A program made the translations under genes and the position numbers. A stretch of DNA of 64,000 nucleotides from Corylus avellana (taxonomy: Eukaryota; Streptophyta; Magnoliopsida; Fagales; Betulaceae), in NCBI RefSeq assembly GCF_901000735.1, contig NC_081548.1, forward strand, positions 2,108,001 to 2,172,000. Direction: 5' to 3'. The notes below the pieces were generated by a model that was given only the letters and a program-made list of their open reading frames with translations, was not told the origin of the DNA and did no database searches. Below, piece after piece: positions 10,560 through 20,405 of the stretch (positions are counted from its first letter, which is position 1; each line of letters starts with the position of its first letter).

Positions 10560-12400
10560 ATGGGTGCGACTGCTAAGTCTCTTGCTTTCTTCTTCAATCA
10601 TTTGCTTATCGATCCTCATTATTGTCGTGTAAGGGTTTCTTTCCATCCTCTAAATTTTCATTATTATTGTCGTTGTTTTAGTTCAACTTCTGCTAAAACT
10701 ACCAATAGTGGTAGAGGTAATGTGGAAAGCCCCAATCAGTTCTTGAAATCTGTCAGAGATCGATGCAGATCTCGAAGCTTTAGGAATCTTGATGATGCTT
10801 TAGCCATGTTTGATAGAATGCTTCACATGCACCCTTTGCCTTCCATTATGGATTTTAATCAATTGCTGGGTGCAATTGCAAGAATGAAGCACCACTCAAC
10901 TGTGATTTCTTTGATTAAAGAAATGCAACTGTCAAGAATTTCTCCCGATGCTTGTACTCTAGGGGTTCTGACTAATTGCTTTTGCCATTTGAACCAAGTG
11001 GATTTCGGCTTCTCTATCTTAGCAAGAATTTTGAAACTTGGTTTTCAACCAAACTGTATAATTCTTAATACTCTTGTCAAGTGCTCTGTATTCGGGATAA
11101 AATTGCTGAAGCTATGAAGTTGGTTAACAAAATGGAGAAGATAGGCGACAAACCTAAGATTGTTACCTATGGAACCATAGTGAATTGTTTGTGTAAAATA
11201 GGCAAGACCAATGAAGCTATTGGGTTGTTTAGAAGGATGGAAGAAAGAAATCTTGAACTTAATGTAGTGCTGTATAGCACAATCATTGATAGTTTATGTA
11301 AGGACAGATTGGTAACTGAAGCTTTGATTATTTTCTCTGAAATGACAAATAGAGGAATTCAGCCAGACGTTCTCACTTACACTTCTTTAATTCAGGGCCT
11401 ATGCAATTTCGGTCGGTGGAAGGAGGCAACTAAACTATGGAATGAGATGGTGGAAAGGAAAATCATGCCCAATTTGCATACATTCAGCATATTGGTGGAC
11501 ACTCTTGGCAAAGAAGGGAGGTTGACAGAGGCTAAAGAAGTTTTTGATGCGATGACTAAGAGAGGCATAAAGCCAAATGTAGTCACGTACAAGTCTTTGA
11601 TTGACGGTTACTGTTTGCAAAATAGAATGTATGAAGCTGTCAAATTATTTAATACGATGGTTCAGAAGGGTTGTTCACCTTGTGTTGTTAGCTATAGCAT
11701 ATTGATCAATGGATATTGTAAGAACAGAAAAATTAATGAGGCAATGAGTCTATTTAGTGAAATGTCCACAAAGGGGATTTTTCCCAATGTTGTCACTTAC
11801 AGCACACTTATCGGAGGGTTTTGCCGAGTTGGGAGACCTAAAATTGCATTAGAGCTACTCCACGAGATGCAAGGTTGTGGCCAACCTCCAAATCTCCAAA
11901 CTTGTGCTATTTTGTTAGATGGCCTATGTAAGAATCTACACTTTATTGAGGTAGTGGCATTGTTCAAGGAGATGAAAGACAAAAGGTTAGACCTTGATAT
12001 TGTGATTTACAGCATCTTGATTGATGGTATGTGTAATGTTGGGAAACTTACGACTGCAAGTGAATTATTTAATGCACTTCCTACCAAAGGTTTGTAACCT
12101 AATGTTTGGACTTACAATATAATGATCAAAGGTCTTTGCAAAGAGGGACTACTAAATGAAGCGAGGGAATTATTTGAGAAAATGGAAGATAACGGTTGTT
12201 CACCTGACCATTTCACATATAACACAATCATCCAAGGCTTCTTGCAACATAATGAGACATCATGGGCGGTGAAATATCTCAAGATGATGGTTGACAAGGG
12301 TTTCTCGGCAAATGCAACCACGGCAACCATTTTGATCGATTTGATGTTTACTAATCGAGCAGATAAAACATTACAAGATTTTTTTCAAATATCCGTGTGA
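10560..12400 (+). pseudogene. RFL-type PPR pseudogene (frameshift plus stop)
   Basis: Aligns along its full length with the intact gene at 5142, beginning at the matching ATG (MGATAKSLAFF). A one-base deletion near 11080-11090, in PPR motif 3, shifts the frame. The correct frame continues to a TAA at 12095-12097, where the paralogues have CAA (motif 12), and the rest is open to 12400. Motifs 4-14 are otherwise well preserved, so inactivation is recent or the errors are technical. Base-selecting pairs differ from the intact copy, for example motif 6 TN instead of ND, motif 13 ND instead of TN. The first 186 codons or the 338-codon middle part could in principle be translated, but neither would be a full protein. 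Confidence 0.88.
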
Positions 12401-13005
12401 AAGCTTTATAGTTCTTCAACGTGTAGGACAAATTTCATATTCTAATCTTTGCAGAGCCAATATGTAAGGAATAAATGCATATTTGTTGCAAGTCATTAAG
12501 GTGATCTTCCTTTTCGTGTCTTTTGGACTATTGTTGTGTATTGCTATTCCTATTTTGTTATACTTTTTTACAAATATGTTTAGACTTGTGTTGTAATCAA
12601 AAAAACTTCTTAAAGATTTATTCAATTATTTTGTTGATGCAGAATTATTTCAGAATATTGTTCATTTTAAAGACAACCCCAGATATTTTAAAGGCTTTAG
12701 TTTCTTACATTTTAAAGAACGTTTCCTAAAGAGCAAAGGGGTTGGTATAATTACTGCTTCTCCACTTGCAATGGGTCTTCTTACTGAGAGTGGTCCTCCA
12801 AGTTGGCACCCAGCTTTACCTGAACTCTCAAAGTGCTCTTCTTAAATTTTAATTTTTTATGTTTTTTTTTTTATTGCATCAGGATATATCCTTTTAACCA
12901 ACACCATGTTCGTATGTGTATGTGCTGATGTGTGTCAGCCTGTGATGCCAAAAAGGAATGAAAAAGTTCCCCAAGCTAACAAATATCGTGGTAGGAGAGA
13001 TAGAC
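12401..13005. other. RFL 3' flank and transition
   Basis: Bases 12401-12660 match the 3' flanks at 729-1000 and 21913-22170. The segment then passes into the L-galactose dehydrogenase fragment (12723-12842) and undistinguished AT-rich sequence. Confidence 0.5.
12723..12842 (+). pseudogene. L-galactose dehydrogenase exon fragment
   Basis: Translation gives FLKSKGVGIITASPLAMGLL then TESGPPSWHPALPELSKCSS and a stop. This corresponds to a conserved internal part of plant L-galactose dehydrogenase, an aldo-keto-reductase-family enzyme of ascorbate synthesis. Nothing of the rest of the enzyme is nearby. An isolated exon piece of about 40 codons inside the RFL repeats is best read as a captured or left-over gene fragment. 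Identity is by recognition of the family motif, not by a search. Confidence 0.7.
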
Positions 13006-14549
13006 ACTTCTTAGAGAGGAATAAAGGGAGAGATTGACACTTGACAAGAGCTAATGATCAATTATTATATAGAATGAAAATATCTCTTCTGATTATGGAC
13101 ATTAGTTTATATAATATTCAGATATCTAGAAAAGTGCTCCTACATAAGTGCTTTCATGTGCACATGCAACTAGCTTTATGTTTTTATAAAGGATCAAATA
13201 ATGTTTATTACCTTGTTGCCAAGTTTTGAGGGGAATGAACCACATATTGCATTGCTAAAATGAAAGGTAGACAAAAATCTATTTTAATTTTGCTACCTGT
13301 TAAGTTTTGATGTCCGTCCAGATAAGAGAGTCGCCTCTGTTGATCATCTTTCTGCTTGTTTTATAATTAATTCATGTAGACACGTGTTTCAGGTTGATTT
13401 CCCTCCGTATAAAGTCATGTTCCAAATGTGTTTATTCAACATAAAGTTTCCAATGGGTTTATGATTAGTTGCTCAGTGTGATCCTTTTTAAGTTATGTGA
13501 TAGTATATTGTGCAATGGGTTTGTATGTTTATTCATTATCTTACTACAATTCAAATCTTTTTAAAAACTTTCTCGTGCAATTTATAGGAGCTTTTGGAAC
13601 AAGATGCTAAAACATGCCCAGCAAAGGAGAATGTTGATACAAGGCCCATAGGTTTTGGGGGTGTGGTCCCAATCAATGCCAATGGTTAATTTTAATTTTG
13701 AAAACAAATTAGATCTACCATATTCTTTAAGAATCTTTTAATGTTTGTTAAGTTGGGTTAAAAATTTTGTCCGTTGTTTAGAATCTTCAAAATGGTAATT
13801 TGTTAATTTTAATTTGCATTGTTTGGATGAGTATATTTTTTTTTATTAAAAAAAAGTAAACATAATGATAATAATAGTAATAATAATGACAACGACGACA
13901 ATAGTGTCCTTTTCATTTTAAGCGAAATTGAGATGATTCATTTTACGATCAAAATCAATAAAATCATATATGATTGGGTGTTAGACTCGTAAAATCATAT
14001 ATGACAAATAATTAGCAAAATCTACAGTCAAAATCATTAAGCAATGATTTGAGAGTGAAAGTACCTTGCCTTTTAGGGGACCCAAGTTTCAAAAATATAA
14101 AAAATGAATCACAAATTTTATTGTGAAGCTCTTCAAAAATCAGAATACAAAATGTTAAAAACAACAACTGCAAAAGCAAAAAAAGTAGTAGTAACAATAA
14201 TAATGAAGTTGATTACCTAAACAATTTCCATCAAATCCTTGTAATGATCAACAAAATCAAGTAAACCATAAAATGAAGAACCAAACAAAAAATCATATAT
14301 ATATATTCGAAAATTTAAGAGAACATTATGTCTAATTTCAAGAAATCATACCAACATTATGGACGAGGACAACCAAGCATAAGCATAAAAATTTAAAATA
14401 TCAATTTTAATCTAATTTTATAATTTTACACTAATTTGACATTTAAAATTTAAAATGTCAAATTAGGGAAGGAAGACCACTCACACGAGAGGTGAAAAAT
14501 AAGAAAGAAATAATGTTGAAGAAAAGATGCGATAAAAAACCCCCAAAAA
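13006..14549. repeat. Upstream block of interrupted RFL gene, paralogous to 3390-4920
   Basis: Aligns with 3390-4920. It has no SINE, and carries about 170 bp extra near 13230-13400 that is absent from the other copy. It contains the short eIF(iso)4G remnant at 13588. Confidence 0.75.
13588..13685 (+). pseudogene. eIF(iso)4G remnant, short form (second copy)
   Basis: After a TATAG intron end it reads ELLEQDAKTCPAKENV and then the linker, with the same deletion junction as at 3805-3952 but a further loss (the MPGL part is missing). Non-functional. Confidence 0.65.
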
Positions 14550-14858
14550 GGGGAAACTTCAGAAAGCCCCCCTAAACTTCCAGCCAATTTGAAAAATTCT
14601 CCCTGAATTTTTAAAACTTTCATTTAGGCCCCCTGAACTTTGGTTTTCTCTCACTTTGGACCCTTTTAACATTAAACTACGTCGTTTTTTGGCTGGGTAG
14701 GTGTTTAATTTTAGGATACAAAATGACATAGTTTAATGTTAAAAGAATCCAAAGTGAGAGAAAATCAAAGTTCAGGGAGCCTAAATGAGAATTTTGAAAA
14801 TTTAAGGAGGGTTTTTCAAATTGACTGAAAGTTCAGGGGGGTTTTATGAAATTTCCCC
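14550..14858. mobile_element. Inverted-repeat (MULE-like) MITE, 309 bp
   Basis: Starts GGGGAAACTTC and ends GAAATTTCCCC. The two arms of about 140 bp are imperfect reverse complements (for example TTTAACATTAAACTACGTCG against its partner near 14720-14750). It is absent at the paralogous position near 4935, so it inserted into the upstream region of this RFL copy after duplication. The target duplication is not clear. No coding capacity. Confidence 0.8.
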
Positions 14859-14923
14859 AAAGAAAAACCAGCATCACAAATCAACAACTCTGTGTAACAG
14901 AAACGTCGTCGTGTAATCCCGCG

Positions 14924-14930
14924 TATAAGA
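14924..14930 (+). promoter_or_regulatory. Putative TATA box of interrupted RFL gene
   Basis: TATAAGA in the same context as at 5000-5006, 151 bp upstream of the ATG at 15081. Confidence 0.35.
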
Positions 14931-15080
14931 AACCACAGCTCCCCTCCCCTCCCCACCCCTCCCCTACCCTACTACTCCATTCCACATGTCTCTACTTCGT
15001 CTGCTTATTTTGTCGAGTCCTTTGAGGCACTGCATCATCAGATCTGCTTCTTCTGCTTATTTCTTCCACTACATCAGGAA

Positions 15081-15403
15081 ATGGGTACGATTTCCAAGTC
15101 TACAAACTCTCTTGCTTTCTTCTTCAATCATTATTCTCATCTTAGGGTTTCTTCCCATGCTCAAAATTTTTATTATTGTTGTCGTTGTTTTAGTGCTACT
15201 TCTGCTAAAACTCCCAATTGTGGTAGAGATATTGTGGAAAGCCCCAATCAGTTCTTGAAATCTGTCAGAGACCGTTGCAGATCTCGTAGCATTAGGAATC
15301 TTGATGATGCCTTAGCCCTGTTTGATAGAATGCTTCACATGCACCCTTTGCCTTCCCTCATGGATTTTAATCAATTGCTGGGTGCAATTGCAAGAATGAA
15401 GCA
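15081..15403 (+). pseudogene. RFL-type PPR gene, 5' part before retrotransposon
   Basis: Starts with the same ATG and presequence (MGTISKSTNS) as the intact copy and runs 107 codons into PPR motif 1, ending ..AIARMK. It is then broken by the copia LTR at 15404. The frame continues 62 codons into the LTR and stops at 15591-15593, giving a possible 170-residue chimera with no complete PPR motif. Its other half is at 20406-21912; no other lesion was seen in either half. Confidence 0.9.
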
Positions 15404-15728
15404 TGTTAAGGATAATCTCCAAGCATCAGACTCCAACTGTAACTCATCCACATCAAAAGTCACTTCTACTATAATGACTTGCGTTACTCATCCAACAGAC
15501 TTGAGTTACTCAAAAGTCAGCAAGTCCAAAAGTCATGCATCAATGCAAGAGATAAATGAGGCACGTTACTCAAGTCCAAAAGTCAAGGATTAATGACAAG
15601 CATTTTTCAGATGTATTAATGTAATATATTTTTACAGATAAGATGCATTTGTAAGCAAACTCTCTTATATATATAGACAGCCTTTACTCGATTGAGAAAG
15701 GCAACACAACCCAATTATCTGAGCTTTA
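15404..15728 (+). repeat. 5' LTR of copia element
   Basis: Begins TGTTAAGGATAATCTCC and ends GAGCTTTA. A TATATATATA box is near 15666, as expected for the LTR promoter. It differs from the 3' LTR at about 15644 (G versus T). Confidence 0.95.
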
Positions 15729-15731
15729 ATT

Positions 15732-15743
15732 TGGTATCAGAGC
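15732..15743 (+). other. Primer-binding site of copia element
   Basis: TGGTATCAGAGC is complementary to the 3' end of plant initiator methionine tRNA and lies 3 bp behind the 5' LTR. Confidence 0.9.
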
Positions 15744-15788
15744 CTTTGGTGACTAACGTCAGTTTTTTTTTTTTTGGTTGTTTTACCC

Positions 15789-18578
15789 ATGGCTTCTTCC
15801 TCAACCAATACCAACTCAGATTCCTCAAACCCAAACTCCACTCAAAACACTGCTGCTTCACTCAGTCCTCTTAATCAAACTCCTCTCAATCAATCGTTTC
15901 CTCACAAGCTCACACGAGACAATTATCTCTTGTGGAAAACAGCCATTCTTCCTATTCTCAAAGGGTCTGGTCTATATGGTTATGTTGACGGGTCCATTGT
16001 CTGTCCTCCAAAGACCATCGCTACCCAAACTGACTCCACTGAAACTGTTGACTCCATTGAAACTGGTTCTCAAAATCCAGAATGGCTGCGATGGCACTCT
16101 CAGGATCAACTGATCCTTAGTGCCTTGATCAACTCTCTCACGGAGAATATTCTTGCACATGTTGTCAAGTGTCTTACGTCCCGTGATGTTTGGGTCACTC
16201 TTGAACGAATGTTCACATCCAAATCTCGTGCTCGCACCATGCAAATTCACTACCAACTCGCCACATTGAAGAAAGGAAATATGTCTATTGTGGACTACTT
16301 CCACAAATTCACCAACCTTGTTGACACCCTTGCAGCGGTTGATCAACCTTTAAATGCTTTCGAGTTAACATCTTTTTTGTTGGCAGGGCTTGGGCCTGAA
16401 TACGACTCCTTAGTGACGTCGATTACCACTCGTGTTGATCCCCTTACTACTGAGGATTTATATGGGCATCTCTTGGCTCATGAAATTCGCCTCGAACAGA
16501 ATCAACCTTCTATTGATCTCTCTATGCCTGCAGCTAATTTTTCTTCTCGAAATCCTGCCCAACGAGGAGGACGTGGTGGTCGCTCTTTTTTTAATCAGTC
16601 TGGCAGAGGCAATTTCTCAACCAACAGTGGTTCCAGAAATAATAGAGGCAGGGGGCGTGGTCGAAATTCGCCTTCATCACCCAATCCTTCTCGCCCGGTG
16701 TGCCAAGTTTGCAACAAACCAGGTCATGTTGCTCTCACATGCTACTACCGCTTTGACAATTCCTACCAGCTAGCAAATCCTACCCCCATGCAAGCCTATT
16801 TTGCTTCACCTCAAGCTCAATCTGATCACACCTGGTACCCAGACTCTGGTGCCACTCATCATCTTACCTCAGACCTGGCTAATTTGAATATCAAGGCTGA
16901 AGACTATCATGGCTCGGATCAAATCCGTATGGGTAATGGTACCGGACTGCCCATTAAACACATTGGCACCTCAAATTTATCTACACCTTCTTCCTCTTTT
17001 ATTTTGCGAAATGTTCTTCATGTTCCTCTTATCAAAAAGAATTTAATCTCTGTTCATCGGTTTACTCTTGACACTAACACGTTTGTTGAATTTCATCCTT
17101 GGTTTTTTCTTGTGAAGGAGCAAGCCACGGGGAAAATTCTTCTTCGCGGGCGGAATGATAATGGGCTCTATCATTTTCCAGCTTCTTCTCCTTCTCGTCC
17201 AGCTGTCCTTTTGTCTCCTATCTCGTCTCGTCAAGTTGTCTCTTCTTCATGTGGTCGTGTTCCTGGTGCTGCTCATGTCCTTGTTGGTGAAAGAACTTCT
17301 TTTGCTAATTGGCATTCACGCCTTGGTCACCCTGCGATGAAAGTGTGTGCTCATGTTGTGTCTAAGTTTGGTTTACCGGTCTTCAACAATAAAAGTGCTT
17401 CCTCCTGCACTGCGTGTCTTAGTTCTAAGAGTAAACAATTGTCTTTTTCTTTATCGTCTACTAGTGTTAATTCTCCATTGGAGTTAATTTACACTGATGT
17501 TTGGGGTCCCTCTCCCATTTACTCTTCTTCGGGGAATAAATATTATGTTTTTTTTCTGGATGCTTATAGTCGTTATACATGGCTTTTTCCTATGACTCTC
17601 AAAAGTGATGTTTCTGCAATTTTTCTCTCTTTTCAAAAAAATGTCGAACGCTATTTTAATTGTAAAATTAAAATCGTTCAGTCAGATTGGGGTGGAGAGT
17701 ATCGCTCACTTAGCAAACTTCTTCAAAATATGGGTATCACTCATCGTCTTTCTTGTCCTCATACACACCAACAAAATGGTGTTGTTGAACGAAAACACCG
17801 TCACATTGTTGAGACGGGTTTAGCCTTAATGTCTCATGCTCATGTTCCTTTGCATTTTTGGGATGATGCTTTTCAAACAGCTTGTTATCTCATTAATCGC
17901 TTACCCACTCCAATTCTAAACAATGCATCTCCTTTTGAAACTCTTTTCCATAATCCTCCTGACTATTCTATCTTACGTATATTTGGTTGTGCCTGTTGGC
18001 CAAACCTACGTCCGTATGTCTCTCATAAGCTTCAACCTCGATCACTTCAGTGTGTCTTCATGGGATATAGTCTTCGACACAAAGGCTACAAATGCCTTCA
18101 TCTTTCTTCTGGTCGCATATATATCTCACGTGATGTTGTCTTCGATGAAAACTCTTTTCCTTTTCATTCTTCAATTTCGTCTCCTCCACAAATTTCTCCA
18201 CAACCTGACTCGCATTTCTTTCTTCAACCTATTCCTAATGTCTCTAAGCCCACTATATCCCCAACACCCACGACCCATGTTGAACCACTTTCCTCTCCTT
18301 CACCTGACAACACCGCTATTGTGTCTCCCTCATCATTGCATCCTTCTTCTTCCTCACCTCCTATGTTAAATACCTCAGATCAAATTGTTGATTCCTCTAC
18401 TATTCCACCTTCCAATAACCATCCCATGCTTACCCGCTCTAAAAATCAGATTTCCAAGCCCAAAGTGTTTAATGATGGCACAATACGGTATCCAATTTCT
18501 CATGCTTTGATTGCCGAGACTAGTTCTTCTCTTACAGAACCGACTTGCTACACACAGGCAATCAAGGATCCCAACTAG
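15789..18578 (+). CDS. Copia gag-pol polyprotein, N-terminal part up to in-frame stop
   Basis: The frame opens at 15774; the ATG at 15789 (MASSSTNTNS) is the more family-like start. Numbering residues from 15774: gag region about 40-245, zinc knuckle CQVCNKPGHVALTC at 310-323, protease active site DSGA at 357, a pre-integrase motif (WHSRLGHP) near 515, and integrase catalytic residues D575, D near 639 and E672 (in VVERKH). A TAG at 18576-18578 ends this part just before the reverse transcriptase. The downstream half continues in the same frame. The polyprotein supports reverse transcription and integration of the element; this copy is probably not autonomous because of the stop. Confidence 0.93.
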   Translation: MASSSTNTNSDSSNPNSTQNTAASLSPLNQTPLNQSFPHKLTRDNYLLWKTAILPILKGSGLYGYVDGSIVCPPKTIATQTDSTETVDSIETGSQNPEWLRWHSQDQLILSALINSLTENILAHVVKCLTSRDVWVTLERMFTSKSRARTMQIHYQLATLKKGNMSIVDYFHKFTNLVDTLAAVDQPLNAFELTSFLLAGLGPEYDSLVTSITTRVDPLTTEDLYGHLLAHEIRLEQNQPSIDLSMPAANFSSRNPAQRGGRGGRSFFNQSGRGNFSTNSGSRNNRGRGRGRNSPSSPNPSRPVCQVCNKPGHVALTCYYRFDNSYQLANPTPMQAYFASPQAQSDHTWYPDSGATHHLTSDLANLNIKAEDYHGSDQIRMGNGTGLPIKHIGTSNLSTPSSSFILRNVLHVPLIKKNLISVHRFTLDTNTFVEFHPWFFLVKEQATGKILLRGRNDNGLYHFPASSPSRPAVLLSPISSRQVVSSSCGRVPGAAHVLVGERTSFANWHSRLGHPAMKVCAHVVSKFGLPVFNNKSASSCTACLSSKSKQLSFSLSSTSVNSPLELIYTDVWGPSPIYSSSGNKYYVFFLDAYSRYTWLFPMTLKSDVSAIFLSFQKNVERYFNCKIKIVQSDWGGEYRSLSKLLQNMGITHRLSCPHTHQQNGVVERKHRHIVETGLALMSHAHVPLHFWDDAFQTACYLINRLPTPILNNASPFETLFHNPPDYSILRIFGCACWPNLRPYVSHKLQPRSLQCVFMGYSLRHKGYKCLHLSSGRIYISRDVVFDENSFPFHSSISSPPQISPQPDSHFFLQPIPNVSKPTISPTPTTHVEPLSSPSPDNTAIVSPSSLHPSSSSPPMLNTSDQIVDSSTIPPSNNHPMLTRSKNQISKPKVFNDGTIRYPISHALIAETSSSLTEPTCYTQAIKDPN

Positions 18579-18587
18579 CGTCAAGCT

Positions 18588-20270
18588 ATGAATTTAGAGT
18601 TTGATGCGCTCTTAAAAAATCAAACTTGGAAACTTGTTCCATCCACAGATGCAAAAAATGTAGTGGGTTGTAAATGGGTGTTTCGGATCAAACGGAAGGC
18701 TGATGGTTCAATTGATCGCTATAAGGCAAGGTTGGTTGCCAAGGGATTCCATCAACAACCTGGTGTGGACTTCTTTGAGACATATAGCCCTGTTGTGAAA
18801 CCAACCACGGTTCGACTTGTTCTATCCATTGCTATCTCTTGTGGTTGGCCAATTAGGCAAATTGACATTCAAAATGCATTTTTACATGGATTCTTGGATG
18901 AGAAGGTTTACATGTCTCAGCCACCAGGATTTTCACATCCTCAATATCCTCATCATATTTGTCTATTGCAAAAAGCTCTTTATGGCTTAAAACAAGCTCC
19001 AAGAGCTTGGTTCTCTCGGCTTAGCAACAAACTATTGGATTTGGGCTTTACAGGATCACGGTCAGACTCCTCACTGTTTGTGTTCAAAAATTCACAGTTG
19101 ATCATGTATATCCTCATATATGTGGATGACATTATTATCACGAGCTCTAAGCCATCAGCTGTTGATGAATTTTTAAGTCTTTTGCATTCTGAGTTTGCGG
19201 TTAAGGACTTGGGTAAGTTGAATTTTTTCTTGGGCATTGAAGTGTCTAACACTCCTACTGGTGTTCTTCTCTCTCAACAAAGATATATTTTGGATATCCT
19301 CAACCGAACCAAAATGATTGAAGCAAAACCAGTGGCAACTCCAATGGCAGCTTCTTCTTCTCTTTCTGCATTTGGCGGTGAACTTTTCAATGATCCTACA
19401 CTCTTCAGAAGCACAGTTGGTGCACTTCAGTACTTATCCATTACAAGGCCTGACATTGCCTTCTCTGTCAACCGTTTAGCCCAATTTATGCACAAGCCGT
19501 TGCTCTCTCATTGGCAAGCCGCTAAACGCCTCTTGCGGTATCTTAAACAAACTGTGTCATTTGGCCTTCATATTACTAAGTCCACCAACTTTGTTATTCA
19601 AGCATTCTCTGATGCGGATTGGGCTGGCTGTCCAGATGATCGTCGTTCCACTGGCGGCTATTGTGTTTATCTTGGTGATAATTTAATTTCTTGGAGTTGC
19701 AAGAAACAGGCTACAGTTGCTAGATCAAGCACTGAGGCTGAATACAAAGCACTTGCCAATACTGCTGCAGAAATTTCTTGGCTCAAGTCATTGCTCTCCG
19801 AACTTGGAATACTAATCAAAAAGCCTCCGATACTATGGTGTGATAACATCGGCGCCACCTACTTGTCATCCAATCCTTTGTTTCACGCTCGCACCAAACA
19901 TGTGGAAATTGACTTCCACTTTGTTCGTGATATGGTAGCAAATAAAACATTGGATGTTCGGTTCTTATCCATTAAAGATCAAATTGCTGATATATTCACC
20001 AAACCCCTCTCCTCCTTACGGTTCTCTATCCTTCGTGACAAGCTCAGAGTTGTTCCACATTCTCTGGGCTTGAGGGGGCGTGTTAAGGATAATCTCCAAG
20101 CATCAGACTCCAACTGTAACTCATCCACATCAAAAGTCACTTCTACTATAATGACTTGCGTTACTCATCCAACAGACTTGAGTTACTCAAAAGTCAGCAA
20201 GTCCAAAAGTCATGCATCAATGCAAGAGATAAATGAGGCACGTTACTCAAGTCCAAAAGTCAAGGATTAA
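18588..20270 (+). pseudogene. Copia pol, reverse transcriptase and RNase H part
   Basis: In the same frame as the upstream part, separated only by the TAG at 18576. It carries the reverse transcriptase ([20 protein letters not shown].., catalytic YVDD around residue 179 counted from 18588) and RNase H ([25 protein letters not shown]). It has no start context of its own, so it could be made only by read-through. The frame runs past the tract and 62 codons into the 3' LTR. Confidence 0.9.
20066..20080 (+). other. Polypurine tract region of copia element
   Basis: GGGCTTGAGGGGGCG lies directly before the 3' LTR. Its purine-rich GAGGGGG part is the expected plus-strand primer. Confidence 0.75.
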
Positions 20271-20405
20271 TGACAAGCATTTTTCAGATGTATTAATGTA
20301 ATATATTTTTACAGATAAGATTCATTTGTAAGCAAACTCTCTTATATATATAGACAGCCTTTACTCGATTGAGAAAGGCAACACAACCCAATTATCTGAG
20401 CTTTA
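20081..20405 (+). repeat. 3' LTR of copia element
   Basis: 325 bp, one mismatch by eye to the 5' LTR. The host PPR sequence resumes at 20406 with CTCAACTG. Confidence 0.95.

Larger units (their letters stand above)
15404..20405 (+). mobile_element. Ty1/copia LTR retrotransposon (5,002 bp)
   Basis: Two 325 bp direct LTRs (15404-15728 and 20081-20405) differ at only one base by eye. They enclose a primer-binding site matching initiator Met-tRNA (TGGTATCAGAGC), a gag-pol region in the order gag, protease, integrase, reverse transcriptase, RNase H (the order that defines copia), and a purine-rich tract. LTRs begin TG and end TA rather than CA. No 5 bp target duplication is seen: flanks are ..GAAGCA and CTCAACTG.., and about three bases of the target are missing compared with paralogues. 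One in-frame stop interrupts the polyprotein. It sits in motif 1 of an RFL PPR gene, in the same orientation. Confidence 0.96.
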
